Assembly (NCBI GenBank): GCA_966212235.1
Contig: CBIHPP010000011.1
Location: 248,001 to 312,000 of the forward strand
DNA: 64,000 nucleotides
Reading direction: 5' to 3'
Source: Niastella sp966212235
GTDB lineage: Bacteria; Bacteroidota; Bacteroidia; Chitinophagales; Chitinophagaceae
Below, piece by piece: positions 37,108-44,902 of this stretch (the first letter of the stretch is position 1; every line of letters begins with the position of its first letter). The notes under the pieces are model-generated. The model searched no databases, was not told the origin of the DNA, and was given only the letters and a program-made list of their open reading frames with translations. Both the position numbers and the translations under genes were made by a program.

Positions 37108-37518
37108 ATGAGTAAGTTAAAAAAAATAGACGCCCAAACGAACATTGTTACCTGGTTCGAAATCCCCGTTACAGATACCCAAAGAGCCAAAAGATTTTAT
37201 GAAACCATTTTAGATATTGAAATGGTTAACCGCAACGACGGCAATGATGAATCTGTCTTTTTCCCTTATGATCCCGACACAATACAGGCTACTTCAGGCA
37301 GGGTAACAGGCGTGTTGTCAAAGACAGACAGAAATAGTCCATCTGCAAGCGGGACAATGATTTATATGAATGCCAGTCCTTCCCTTCAAACGGTGTTGGA
37401 TAAAGTGGAAAAAGCCGGCGGTAAAATAATTGCCCAAAAGACAAAAATCCCTGCCGGTTATATCGCTGTTATTATTGACTCAGAGGGAAATAAAATAGGC
37501 TTACACGCCGAACAGTAA
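37108..37518 (+). CDS. VOC (glyoxalase-like) family protein
   Basis: 136 residues from the ATG at 37108 (MSKLKKIDAQTNIVTWFEIPV). The frame is open upstream to 37051, which abuts the permease stop, but the family start fits 37108. Two beta-alpha-beta-beta-beta modules of the vicinal oxygen chelate fold are evident: TWFEIPVTDTQRAKRFYETIL and IYMNASPSLQTVLDKVEKAGGKIIAQKT, ending IDSEGNKIGLHA. It resembles the PhnB/YkcA-like VOC proteins common in Bacteroidota; the reaction is unknown. Metal ligands are not obvious by eye. Confidence 0.88.
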   Translation: MSKLKKIDAQTNIVTWFEIPVTDTQRAKRFYETILDIEMVNRNDGNDESVFFPYDPDTIQATSGRVTGVLSKTDRNSPSASGTMIYMNASPSLQTVLDKVEKAGGKIIAQKTKIPAGYIAVIIDSEGNKIGLHAEQ

Positions 37519-37674
37519 AGCCAATGACGGGTCATAACCAGCAGGCTCAGGCCCATAACAAACAAACTGTTCGGGTCAGGAATGCATTCCGGATTGCTAA
37601 TTTGTCAATATCCAAATTAAAACTAAATTGTAATAAATAAGGTTTAGGGTCAATTTTTAAATACTGGAAAAAGG

Positions 37675-38511
37675 ATGACCGAAATATTTGATAATATCAG
37701 GAAGTTGTACCAATTCAAAACGCCCTGTGAAGCGCTGGTTGATCATATTGAATTTTTTTCAGAATCTTCTCTGGATGCTATGGATCATTATATTGGTACA
37801 GACGAGTTTACGGTGAAACTTTTTCCCAGTTACACACCCACCATATGGCTGAACCTGGGCTCCCCTTATCAGTTAAAGAACGGATCAACATGGCAGATCG
37901 TCAATGAGCATACTGATATATTACTGCTTAGAAATGAAATAGTAGAAAGAAGAAACCTGCCCACCGATAATATTTTTACAGTCAAATTTAATCCAGGTGG
38001 CTTTGAAACAATTTTTGGTATCAGTCAAACGTCCATTGCCAGCAGTATTATACCTGTTGAAAATATCATTCCGGCAGCCTTTATTAAAAAGCTGAAGGGG
38101 CTGGGCTCTTTCAAAGATAGAATGACATTGTTTGAAAACTTTTTGCTGGAAAAGCTGGAAAGAAATAAAAAGCAGGACGCCTTTTACCTGAAGTGCATAA
38201 ACGATACGGTGAATGCTTTTACAGGTTCGGGGTTGGACACAGCTGTCAATGAATTGGCAAAAAAATTATACGTATCTGAAAAGACACTGTATCGTTGCTT
38301 TACAAAAGTGGTAGGTACTAATCCCAAAAACTTCCTGGCCATCACCAGGGCAAGAGCAGCTTTGACCTGCTATGTAACTGATACAGCCGGTTTTTCACCC
38401 TACGATCATGGATACTATGACATGAGCCATTTTTATAAAGACGTGGTGAAGTTTACCGGCCAGAAGCTTTCTCTTTATAAACCCGCTGCTCCGCACAAAA
38501 GACGCGATTGA
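37675..38511 (+). CDS. AraC family transcriptional regulator
   Basis: A 278-residue regulator. The N-terminal 160 residues match the DUF6597-type sensor domain of Bacteroidota AraC proteins (TIWLNLGSPYQLKN, FTVKFNPGGFETIFGI). The C-terminal 100 residues form the double helix-turn-helix: NELAKKLYVSEKTLYRCFTKVVGTNPKNFLAITRARAAL and YDHGYYDMSHFYKDVVKFTGQ. It lies 90 bp upstream of the alpha/beta hydrolase gene, its most likely target. Confidence 0.9.
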   Translation: MTEIFDNIRKLYQFKTPCEALVDHIEFFSESSLDAMDHYIGTDEFTVKLFPSYTPTIWLNLGSPYQLKNGSTWQIVNEHTDILLLRNEIVERRNLPTDNIFTVKFNPGGFETIFGISQTSIASSIIPVENIIPAAFIKKLKGLGSFKDRMTLFENFLLEKLERNKKQDAFYLKCINDTVNAFTGSGLDTAVNELAKKLYVSEKTLYRCFTKVVGTNPKNFLAITRARAALTCYVTDTAGFSPYDHGYYDMSHFYKDVVKFTGQKLSLYKPAAPHKRRD

Positions 38512-38556
38512 TGATCCCCGATTTCTGCGACAGATCATAAATTGTCCGATTTTTAC

Positions 38557-38587
38557 TTGCTGACCATATACCGGTCGTCTATTTTTG
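38557..38587 (+). promoter_or_regulatory. Bacteroidota promoter for the alpha/beta hydrolase gene
   Basis: TTG at 38557-38559 and a perfect -7 box TATTTTTG at 38580-38587 are 20 bp apart. The preferred ATG at 38602 is 14 bp downstream, which also argues against the upstream in-frame ATG at 38542 as the start. Confidence 0.65.
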
Positions 38588-38601
38588 TTCAAAATAGAAG
38601 T

Positions 38602-40035
38602 ATGAAGAATGGCATGAGCTGTTTATTGCTATTATTTATATGCAAGGGAACTTTTGCGCAAGGGTATGTGCCGAAAATTGAACCCTGTCCCTGCATGATA
38701 AAGGTAGATTCTGCATTGATCTCGAAATGTGGTTATTTGATTGTACCTGAAAACAGGCAGAAGCCTGCAGGCAGAACAATAAAGCTGCCATTTGTATATG
38801 CAAAAAAATCAGTTTCCGATTCAAGTGTTACGTTATTTACCACCGGAGGGCCGGGGTATAGCACCATTGCAAACTTTACACAGCTTCGGGCAAGTGCCGA
38901 TTACTTTCAATTCGGTGGTTTTATCATCTTTGATCAGCGGGGCTCAAAGAAATCAACACCTTGCCTGGATTGTCCTGAAGTAAGTGCTGCCCGGAAGAAA
39001 GCCTATAGAGAAAATCAATCAATAGACAGTCTGCAACTGGTAGCCATCAAACAATGCAGGAAGCGATTAGTGGCCCAGGGAATCGATCTTTCTGCCTACA
39101 ATACCATAGAAAGCGCTGCTGATATCAATGACCTGCGACTGGCTTTACAAATTAATTCACTGAATTTACTGGGCATATCCTATAGCGGCGGATTGATGCT
39201 GACTGTCGCCAGAAATCATCCGGAAGGCGTGAAATCGCTCATTTTAAATTCACCCCTCCCTGGTTATACCAATTACGAAGAGGAAGCTTTGTTTAACATT
39301 AATGAAGCGTTTGAACAGGTTTTTGATAATTGCGAAGCCGATTCTACTGATAAAAATATATACGGTAACCTGAGAGAACGGTTTCACCGGTATTTTACCG
39401 GAATTACAGGAAAAAGGTTTACCATTTCCTATAAGGAAAAAGACAGCTCTCAAAAACTACAAATCGATTATACAAAGAATGAACTGCTGGATGCCATTCT
39501 GAACCGGTTAAACAGGTGGCAAATAAGAACGGTACCTTTTGTTATGAACGAAATAATAAATGGCAGGCATGATGTATATGTAAAAGAAATATTAGATGGT
39601 GTTTTTAGTGACAAACATAGCTTAACTCATGGAATGCGGTATTCTATCTATTGTTCCGAGCAGATCGCTTATTCGAAAAAGGAGCTTATAAAGAAACAGG
39701 ATTCAATAGTTCCCTGGCTGGCAGGATATGCTTTTAACGATGTAGACCATGCGATATGTGATTGCTGGAAGGTAAAGGCGGAACCTGCCATTGCCAAAAC
39801 ACCTGTATATTCCAGGATCCCGGCCTTCATAGCAGCGGGCGATGTGGATCCCTGGTGCCCGCCATTTTACAATAGGTTGATTAAGCGCTTTATGCCCAAT
39901 AGTCAGCTTTTGATTGTTCATGATCAGGGGCATCTTCCATCTTTTTTTGTGGATGGCGTGGATTATTTAAAACTATTTATGCAGGATCCCTATAAGAAAA
40001 TTGTTTCCGGTTCTAAAAATGTAATAATAGAGTAG
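38602..40035 (+). CDS. Secreted alpha/beta hydrolase, tripeptidyl-aminopeptidase-like (S33)
   Basis: 477 residues from the ATG at 38602, chosen because it starts a proper signal peptide (MKNGMSCLLLLFICKGTFAQ) and lies just after a good promoter. The frame opens earlier at 38542. The fold is shown by TTGGPGYS (oxyanion loop), FDQRGSKKSTPC, and the nucleophile elbow LLGISYSGG with Ser193, where the usual SYG is SYS. The acid/His pair is likely in GDVDPWCPP and VHDQGHLPSF near the C-terminus. This is the TAP-like S33 arrangement of periplasmic aminopeptidases or esterases. Flanked by two AraC regulators. Confidence 0.87.
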   Translation: MKNGMSCLLLLFICKGTFAQGYVPKIEPCPCMIKVDSALISKCGYLIVPENRQKPAGRTIKLPFVYAKKSVSDSSVTLFTTGGPGYSTIANFTQLRASADYFQFGGFIIFDQRGSKKSTPCLDCPEVSAARKKAYRENQSIDSLQLVAIKQCRKRLVAQGIDLSAYNTIESAADINDLRLALQINSLNLLGISYSGGLMLTVARNHPEGVKSLILNSPLPGYTNYEEEALFNINEAFEQVFDNCEADSTDKNIYGNLRERFHRYFTGITGKRFTISYKEKDSSQKLQIDYTKNELLDAILNRLNRWQIRTVPFVMNEIINGRHDVYVKEILDGVFSDKHSLTHGMRYSIYCSEQIAYSKKELIKKQDSIVPWLAGYAFNDVDHAICDCWKVKAEPAIAKTPVYSRIPAFIAAGDVDPWCPPFYNRLIKRFMPNSQLLIVHDQGHLPSFFVDGVDYLKLFMQDPYKKIVSGSKNVIIE

Positions 40036-40063
40036 CTATCTTGCATATGAATCATTCCATTTC

Positions 40064-40861
40064 ATGCAAATCAGGCCACATCCAGCATTAGCACACCTTG
40101 TCAGGCATTACCTGATACTGGATGGCTTGCAGCCGACCGGTGGCATACATCGTTTATTTGCAGATGGCAATACCGGACTGGTCTTTAACCTGGATCATGC
40201 GGCTTTGTACAGAGACGGAAATACCCCAGCTGTGCATTCGAGTTGGTTATATGGACAGGTAAAAACATATCACGATCTTTCATTCACAGGCCGTATCAAT
40301 TGGATGGTTGTTGTGCTGCAACCATATGGCGCTTATCATTTGTGGGGCGTGCCGGCCATGGAATGGTATAATGGTTTCTTCCCGGCATCAGAAATATTAA
40401 GCGCTCGTATCACCGATATGGCGAATGTATTATTGAAAGAAAAACAGCTGCATGAACGCATCAGGTTGCTGGACAATTTCCTGCTACAGCAGGTAGAACA
40501 TAGTATATCGCCAGACCCAATGATCGTTCAGGCAGTGCAATATATCGTTATGCATGACGGCATGTTAACCATTGAATCCTTACTACATAGCCTGTCGGTG
40601 ACAGAACGAACGCTCGAAAGAAAATTCAAACTACATATTGGTGTTACCCCAAAACGATTCTCCGATATCGTACGGTTAAATATAAGTGCCAAAAGAATGC
40701 AACAACTTAAAACAGGGCGCCCGCTAACGGGGATTGCTTATGAAAGCGGTTATTTCGATCAGGCACATTTTATTAAGGAGTTTAAAAAATACACCGGAAT
40801 AACGCCGCATCAATATCAGGCACAGGCGCGGCCACTTGCTTTAAATTTCCTGGAATTATAA
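40064..40861 (+). CDS. AraC family transcriptional regulator
   Basis: A 265-residue AraC protein. The N-terminal half carries the DUF6597-like start (IRPHPALAHLVRHYLILDG) and VVLQPYGAYHLWGVPAMEW. The C-terminal half has both helix-turn-helix motifs: ESLLHSLSVTERTLERKFKLHIGVTPKRFSDIVRL and AYESGYFDQAHFIKEFKKYTGITPHQY. It follows the hydrolase gene by 28 bp and precedes the nitrilase gene by 61 bp; it probably controls one or both. Confidence 0.91.
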   Translation: MQIRPHPALAHLVRHYLILDGLQPTGGIHRLFADGNTGLVFNLDHAALYRDGNTPAVHSSWLYGQVKTYHDLSFTGRINWMVVVLQPYGAYHLWGVPAMEWYNGFFPASEILSARITDMANVLLKEKQLHERIRLLDNFLLQQVEHSISPDPMIVQAVQYIVMHDGMLTIESLLHSLSVTERTLERKFKLHIGVTPKRFSDIVRLNISAKRMQQLKTGRPLTGIAYESGYFDQAHFIKEFKKYTGITPHQYQAQARPLALNFLEL

Positions 40862-40907
40862 GTAGAACAATGTCGGTTTTATACAATCTGCCACCGGTAG
40901 CAGTAGC

Positions 40908-40915
40908 TATTTTTG
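40908..40915 (+). promoter_or_regulatory. Perfect -7 element, possibly leaderless start
   Basis: TATTTTTG matches TAnnTTTG exactly and ends 7 bp before the ATG at 40923. Transcription would begin at or within a few bases of the start codon. No clear TTTG lies at -33. Confidence 0.45.
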
Positions 40916-40922
40916 CCTTACT

Positions 40923-41873
40923 ATGCAACCGATAAAAATCGCTACGGCACAATTTGAAAATCGAAATAATGATAAGGCGTTTAACCTGGGCGTTATCCGC
41001 ACGCTTGCTGCACAGGCAAAAGCGCAGGGCGCACAGGCCATCGCTTTTCATGAATGTTCCATTACCGGATATTCTTTTGCCCGGCATTTAGATAAGGCAC
41101 AATTGACGGCCGTGGCAGAATTGATTCCGGATGGAGAAAGCATACAGGCATTAATAACAATTGCTCAGGAACTGGATATTGTTATACTGGCCGGGTTATT
41201 TGAAAAGACGCCCGATGGAACCTTGTATAAGGCATATGTGTGTGTTGATAAAACCGGACTGCTGGCAAAATACCGCAAGTTGCATCCCTTTATCAATCCA
41301 CATCTTACGCCCGGTGACTCCTATGTGATATTCGACCTGCTGGGATGGAAATGCGGCATCCTGATCTGTTACGATAACAACATCATTGAAAATGTACGGG
41401 CGACCACTTTACTGGGCGCAGATATTATTTTTATGCCGCACGTTACCATGTGCACGCCGTCACCACGACCGGGTGCCGGTTTTGTAGATCCCCGGTTATG
41501 GACAGCAAGAGAAGAAGATCCTACGACGTTACGGGCAGAGTTTGACGGATTAAAAGGACGAAGCTGGTTGATGAAATGGTTGCCCGCACGTGCCTACGAC
41601 AATGGCGTTTATGTCGTATTTACTAATGCGATAGGTATGGATGACGATCAATTAAAGAATGGCTGCTCCATGATCATTGATCCGTTTGGCGATGTAATCA
41701 CTGAATGCAGAAAGCTGGGAGATGATGTTGCCATGGCTACACTGATACCGCAGAAATTGAAACAATCGGGTGCTTACCGGTATAAAAACGCCAGACGGCC
41801 TGAATTATACGGAGCCATCTTGTCGGCGCCGCATACAGGTGTGCAAAAAGTAGCGTGGATGAAGGAGGAGTAG
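40923..41873 (+). CDS. Nitrilase-superfamily carbon-nitrogen hydrolase
   Basis: A 316-residue protein with the full Glu-Lys-Cys triad: Glu44 in FHECSITGY, Lys119 in YRKLHPF and Cys149 in ILICYDNNI. Enzymes of this superfamily hydrolyse amides, nitriles or carbamoyl groups. Overall length and the block NGCSMIIDPFGDVITE fit the aliphatic amidase/N-carbamoyl-amidohydrolase side, but the substrate is not known. The segment YDNNIIENVRATTLLGAD follows the catalytic Cys as usual. Likely cytoplasmic. It is probably expressed from the near-leaderless promoter directly upstream. Confidence 0.92.
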   Translation: MQPIKIATAQFENRNNDKAFNLGVIRTLAAQAKAQGAQAIAFHECSITGYSFARHLDKAQLTAVAELIPDGESIQALITIAQELDIVILAGLFEKTPDGTLYKAYVCVDKTGLLAKYRKLHPFINPHLTPGDSYVIFDLLGWKCGILICYDNNIIENVRATTLLGADIIFMPHVTMCTPSPRPGAGFVDPRLWTAREEDPTTLRAEFDGLKGRSWLMKWLPARAYDNGVYVVFTNAIGMDDDQLKNGCSMIIDPFGDVITECRKLGDDVAMATLIPQKLKQSGAYRYKNARRPELYGAILSAPHTGVQKVAWMKEE

Positions 41874-41940
41874 GGTAGGGGTTATCTTAAGAAGGGGATA
41901 GATGCTTTGCACTTTCTGATTTTAGTTCTATTTTGTCTGC

Positions 41941-42768
41941 ATGAAATTAATTGCAGGTATTTTCGGTTTAACATTAATAAGCTTATCGGCTTGCCAAACA
42001 AACAATAAGAAAGCAGATAAGGTAGAACCTGAAAAGGAAAGTATCATCTTTAAGGATAGTGCAGGAAATGTGTTGTCGAAAGATGATTTGGCAAATACAA
42101 CCGGACAGGTAAATTATGAAATGACAGGTAATAAAACGATTGATCTTGAAGCTAAAAGCCTGCATGAAGAAGCCAGAACGTTGGGACAAAAGGGAAATTA
42201 TGATGCGGCTATTGTTAAACTGGAGCAGGCGATGCAAATTCAACCAGATTGGGCATATCCGGTATATGATCTTGCATTCACTTATTTATTGAAACAGGAT
42301 TTTGACAAGGCGCTGACGTTTTATAAAAAAACGGATGAATTAGAACCAAAAGGTTTTTTTACGGCAAAGACAGCTATATATACGCTGGAAGGGGAAAAGG
42401 CTGGAAAATTTCCACAAGGGCTATATTCAGTATACACGCAAATAGAATGGGCCGACGATCGTAGCAAGAAATTGCAGCTTGCGAAAGCAATCATTGAAAA
42501 AACACCAGCATTTGCACCTGCCTGGAAAGAAGTGGCAGTGTCTTCAGACAATAAAGAAGAAAAAGCAAAAGCCATAGAACAAGGACTTTTAAATGACCCC
42601 GACGCTGAAACCAAAGGAATGTTGTTGATTAATAAGGCTATTGTTTTGAATGAAAGCGGCAATAAAGTGGAGGCCACCAAGCTATTGGGCAATCTTATAT
42701 TCTCGCCTGATGCAACTACCGCTAATATAGAGTTGGCAAAATTTATTTTGAGATCGATAGCAGGGTAA
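41941..42768 (+). CDS. TPR lipoprotein
   Basis: A 275-residue lipoprotein with signal MKLIAGIFGLTLISLSAC (lipobox LSAC). After a 50-residue linker come tetratricopeptide-like helices: LHEEARTLGQKGNYDAAIVKLEQAMQIQPDW and YPVYDLAFTYLLKQDFDKALTFYKKTDELEP, then more degenerate repeats to the end. TPR proteins are scaffolds for protein contacts; partners are unknown. Single gene. Confidence 0.85.
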   Translation: MKLIAGIFGLTLISLSACQTNNKKADKVEPEKESIIFKDSAGNVLSKDDLANTTGQVNYEMTGNKTIDLEAKSLHEEARTLGQKGNYDAAIVKLEQAMQIQPDWAYPVYDLAFTYLLKQDFDKALTFYKKTDELEPKGFFTAKTAIYTLEGEKAGKFPQGLYSVYTQIEWADDRSKKLQLAKAIIEKTPAFAPAWKEVAVSSDNKEEKAKAIEQGLLNDPDAETKGMLLINKAIVLNESGNKVEATKLLGNLIFSPDATTANIELAKFILRSIAG

Positions 42769-42948
42769 GGTTTCCCATTGGGGCAATGCGAAACAAATAA
42801 AACAGGAAAGACCATAAATTGATCGTATCTTTAAAAAGTATTCATTTGAGTTCATCAGCACTTAGTAATAGAATGATTTCTATTTGATAGGTTTCTTTTA
42901 CCTCCTGCTTTTCTCCTCAGATCATTTTTCATTGGCAAATATTTAAAA

Positions 42949-43197
42949 ATGAACATTTACGTATCTAATTTAGGTTTCAGTGTACAGAATGAAGATTTAA
43001 AAAAGCATTTTTCCCAGTATGGCGATGTTGCCTCCGTTAATGTGGTTATGGATAAAGTTACCAACCGTAGCCGTGGATTTGCTTTTGTTGAAATGAAGGA
43101 TACAAAATCTGCAGAAAAAGCTATTCGCGAATTAAATGGAATTACGCTCGACAATCGCCCTATCAAGGTTAATGAAGCCAGGCGAAAAGATGCATAA
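42949..43197 (+). CDS. RRM-domain RNA-binding protein
   Basis: An 82-residue protein made of one RNA recognition motif: RNP2 is IYVSNLGF (residues 2-9) and RNP1 is RGFAFVEM (residues 43-50), followed by the final AIRELNGITLDNRPIKVNEAR. The aromatic residues that stack on RNA are all present. Such short RRM proteins, akin to cyanobacterial cold-inducible Rbp proteins, are common in Bacteroidota and lack any other domain. A strong terminator follows directly. Confidence 0.95.
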   Translation: MNIYVSNLGFSVQNEDLKKHFSQYGDVASVNVVMDKVTNRSRGFAFVEMKDTKSAEKAIRELNGITLDNRPIKVNEARRKDA

Positions 43198-43201
43198 TAC
43201 A

Positions 43202-43241
43202 AACAGGCGTTTTCTATAAAGCACCGCAACAAACGCCTGTT
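43202..43241 (+). terminator. Terminator hairpin after the RRM gene
   Basis: AACAGGCGTTT (43202-43212) and AAACGCCTGTT (43231-43241) form a perfect 11-bp stem 4 bp after the stop codon, with an 18-base loop. The following tract is only weakly T-rich. Confidence 0.65.
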
Positions 43242-43295
43242 CCTTTAAGGCTGATTACAATAGCGAATCAGTAATGTTGATTTAAATCCCCATGT

Positions 43296-43628
43296 ATGTT
43301 TCCATACAAAAAATACCTGATAAACAATTCAGATCAATTCGATCCTGAACGTTTTTCATTTGTTGATGATGATATGGCTTTAATGATTGAAGAGGTAAAA
43401 GATACTACTGCTGATTTTAAAGCAGAGATCATGGTATACTTCCTGAAAGATCATTCCATTCAAAAAGAATGGGAAATAGCCAATCCGGACCTTGTTCGGC
43501 TGGTAAAATCAAAAACCCTGTCTTCCTCAAATATTGAATCGTTATTTGAAAGCTGCTATAATAACCCTGTTTTTGGGTTACAACTGGAAACTTATATAAA
43601 AAAGAAAATAGCAGAGAAAAATAGCTAG
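43296..43628 (+). CDS. Uncharacterised small protein
   Basis: 110 residues, acidic, mostly helical, with no signal peptide or membrane span. No motif is recognised; the C-terminal VFGLQLETYIKKKIAEKNS looks like an amphipathic helix. It is convergent with the pirin gene, only 12 bp apart. Confidence 0.55.
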   Translation: MFPYKKYLINNSDQFDPERFSFVDDDMALMIEEVKDTTADFKAEIMVYFLKDHSIQKEWEIANPDLVRLVKSKTLSSSNIESLFESCYNNPVFGLQLETYIKKKIAEKNS

Positions 43629-43640
43629 TCCGCTGTCATT

Positions 43641-44513
43641 TTACCAGCGTATCTTTTGTTCTTCTGGGACAGTTGATATGTGTTGCATCTTACCCTGCCT
43701 GTATGCTGAATATAACCGGAGAATGTCTTCGGAGCTATCGGCAATGAACGGACCGTGTGAAATAATATTTTCACCCAGCGGTTTTCCGGCATATAATACA
43801 AAACGAGCACCCTCTTCGCCTGTTGTTAATCGTAATTCACTTTGCGCATCATTGCCAACGAGATTTAACCAACCTGTTTGATCCTGGACCAGCAACTGTT
43901 CATTTTCTCCAACTTTAACGGCGCCATTTAACACATACAGAAATGTATTGTAATTGGCAGGTATTTGTTGTACCGTAGTTACACCAGGTTCCATGGTGAT
44001 GTCTGCAATGATCAGGGGCACATAATTTTGCACAGGAGATGTTAAGCCAGCCAGTGAGCCACTGTACAGTTTTATCTGAACACCATTGTTATTACTGGCA
44101 GGTACGTGCGCCAAAGGCAGGTCCTGAACTCTTGGAAGCGCATCTCTGTTTTTTTGCGGAAGGTTAAGCCAAAGCTGTAATAACCGCATTTTACCGGGCT
44201 TGTCAATAGTCTCCGTGTGAACGATGCCACTGCCCGCAGTCATGAGTTGAAAGTCGCCGCCATGCATTTTGTAAGCATCATCACCCAATTCACCTTCCAG
44301 GAGTAAAGTCACCGTTTCAAAACCGGCGTGGGGATGTGGTCCGCCTGCAGGCACGTAGTCTTTTTTATCAAGAAGGTCATCCATTAGCATAAAAAAGGGA
44401 TCTGTCTCGGCAAAATTGCCACCCACAACAGGACGGGCCGTATGACCGGCGCCCAAAAAGCCGGGTTGACCTTGCGGCGTTTCTACCTTTACCATGTTTC
44501 TTTTAATTGCCAT
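43641..44513 (-). CDS. Pirin family bicupin protein
   Basis: A 290-residue pirin. The N-terminal cupin has the metal-site motif PHPHAGFETVTLLLEGE, followed by GDFQLMTAGSGIVHTE, which gives the usual three His and one Glu iron ligands. LWLNLPQKNRDALPRVQDL is also typical. Bacterial pirins such as YhhW have quercetin 2,3-dioxygenase activity; physiological substrates are unclear. Length is normal. Two inverted-repeat sites lie within 100 bp upstream, suggesting a dedicated repressor. Confidence 0.95.
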   Translation of the reverse strand: MAIKRNMVKVETPQGQPGFLGAGHTARPVVGGNFAETDPFFMLMDDLLDKKDYVPAGGPHPHAGFETVTLLLEGELGDDAYKMHGGDFQLMTAGSGIVHTETIDKPGKMRLLQLWLNLPQKNRDALPRVQDLPLAHVPASNNNGVQIKLYSGSLAGLTSPVQNYVPLIIADITMEPGVTTVQQIPANYNTFLYVLNGAVKVGENEQLLVQDQTGWLNLVGNDAQSELRLTTGEEGARFVLYAGKPLGENIISHGPFIADSSEDILRLYSAYRQGKMQHISTVPEEQKIRW

Positions 44514-44538
44514 ATCAAAAGGGTTATTGTATAAATAA

Positions 44539-44605
44539 GTATAACATGGTTATACATCGTGTTGTTCATAGTTGGTGGTTAGGGAGGTGCTATACAAAAG
44601 TATAG
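44539..44605 (-). promoter_or_regulatory. Two operator-like palindromes upstream of pirin
   Basis: GTATAAC-ATG-GTTATAC (44539-44555) has perfect 7-bp arms, and CTATAC-AAAA-GTATAG (44590-44605) has perfect 6-bp arms. They lie 26 and 77 bp upstream of the pirin ATG. Both share the core GTATA, as two sites for one dimeric regulator would. The rest of the 304-bp gap 44514-44817 shows only the tRNA promoter at its right end. Confidence 0.45.
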
Positions 44606-44782
44606 TATGCTGGTGGGGGAGAAAAGGACGTTAAGAGGAGCCGCTTTGGCAAATAGGGAGGATGATAAAAGTAATTCCAAAAGCAGGTTTTATGCAATCC
44701 GGCACTTAAATCTGGGCCCGGATATTAATACAAAATATTGAAAGAAAAATGGTTAGCTAAAAATATTTATTTCCTACAATTT

Positions 44783-44813
44783 TTTGTCAGATAAAATGCT
44801 ACCCCTATTTTTG
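44783..44813 (+). promoter_or_regulatory. Consensus Bacteroidota promoter of tRNA-Ser
   Basis: TTTG (44783-44786), 19 bp, then TATTTTTG (44806-44813): an exact match to the -33/-7 consensus. The mature tRNA begins 5 bp downstream. Confidence 0.85.
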
Positions 44814-44817
44814 CCGC

Positions 44818-44902
44818 GGAGAGATGGCAGAGCGGTCTAATGCGGCGGTCTTGAAAACCGTTGACTGTTACAGGTCCGGGGGTTCGAATCCCTCTCTCTC
44901 CG
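44818..44902 (+). tRNA. tRNA-Ser (anticodon UGA)
   Basis: An 85-nt class II tRNA. The acceptor arms GGAGAGA (44818-44824) and TCTCTCC (44895-44901) pair perfectly, with discriminator G at 44902. The anticodon stem GGTCT/AAACC region shows the TGA anticodon within CTTGAAAA. A long variable arm and the GTTCGAATC T-loop confirm a serine tRNA. CCA is not encoded. The 3' 35 bases double as antisense codons of the convergent recombinase gene. Confidence 0.95.
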
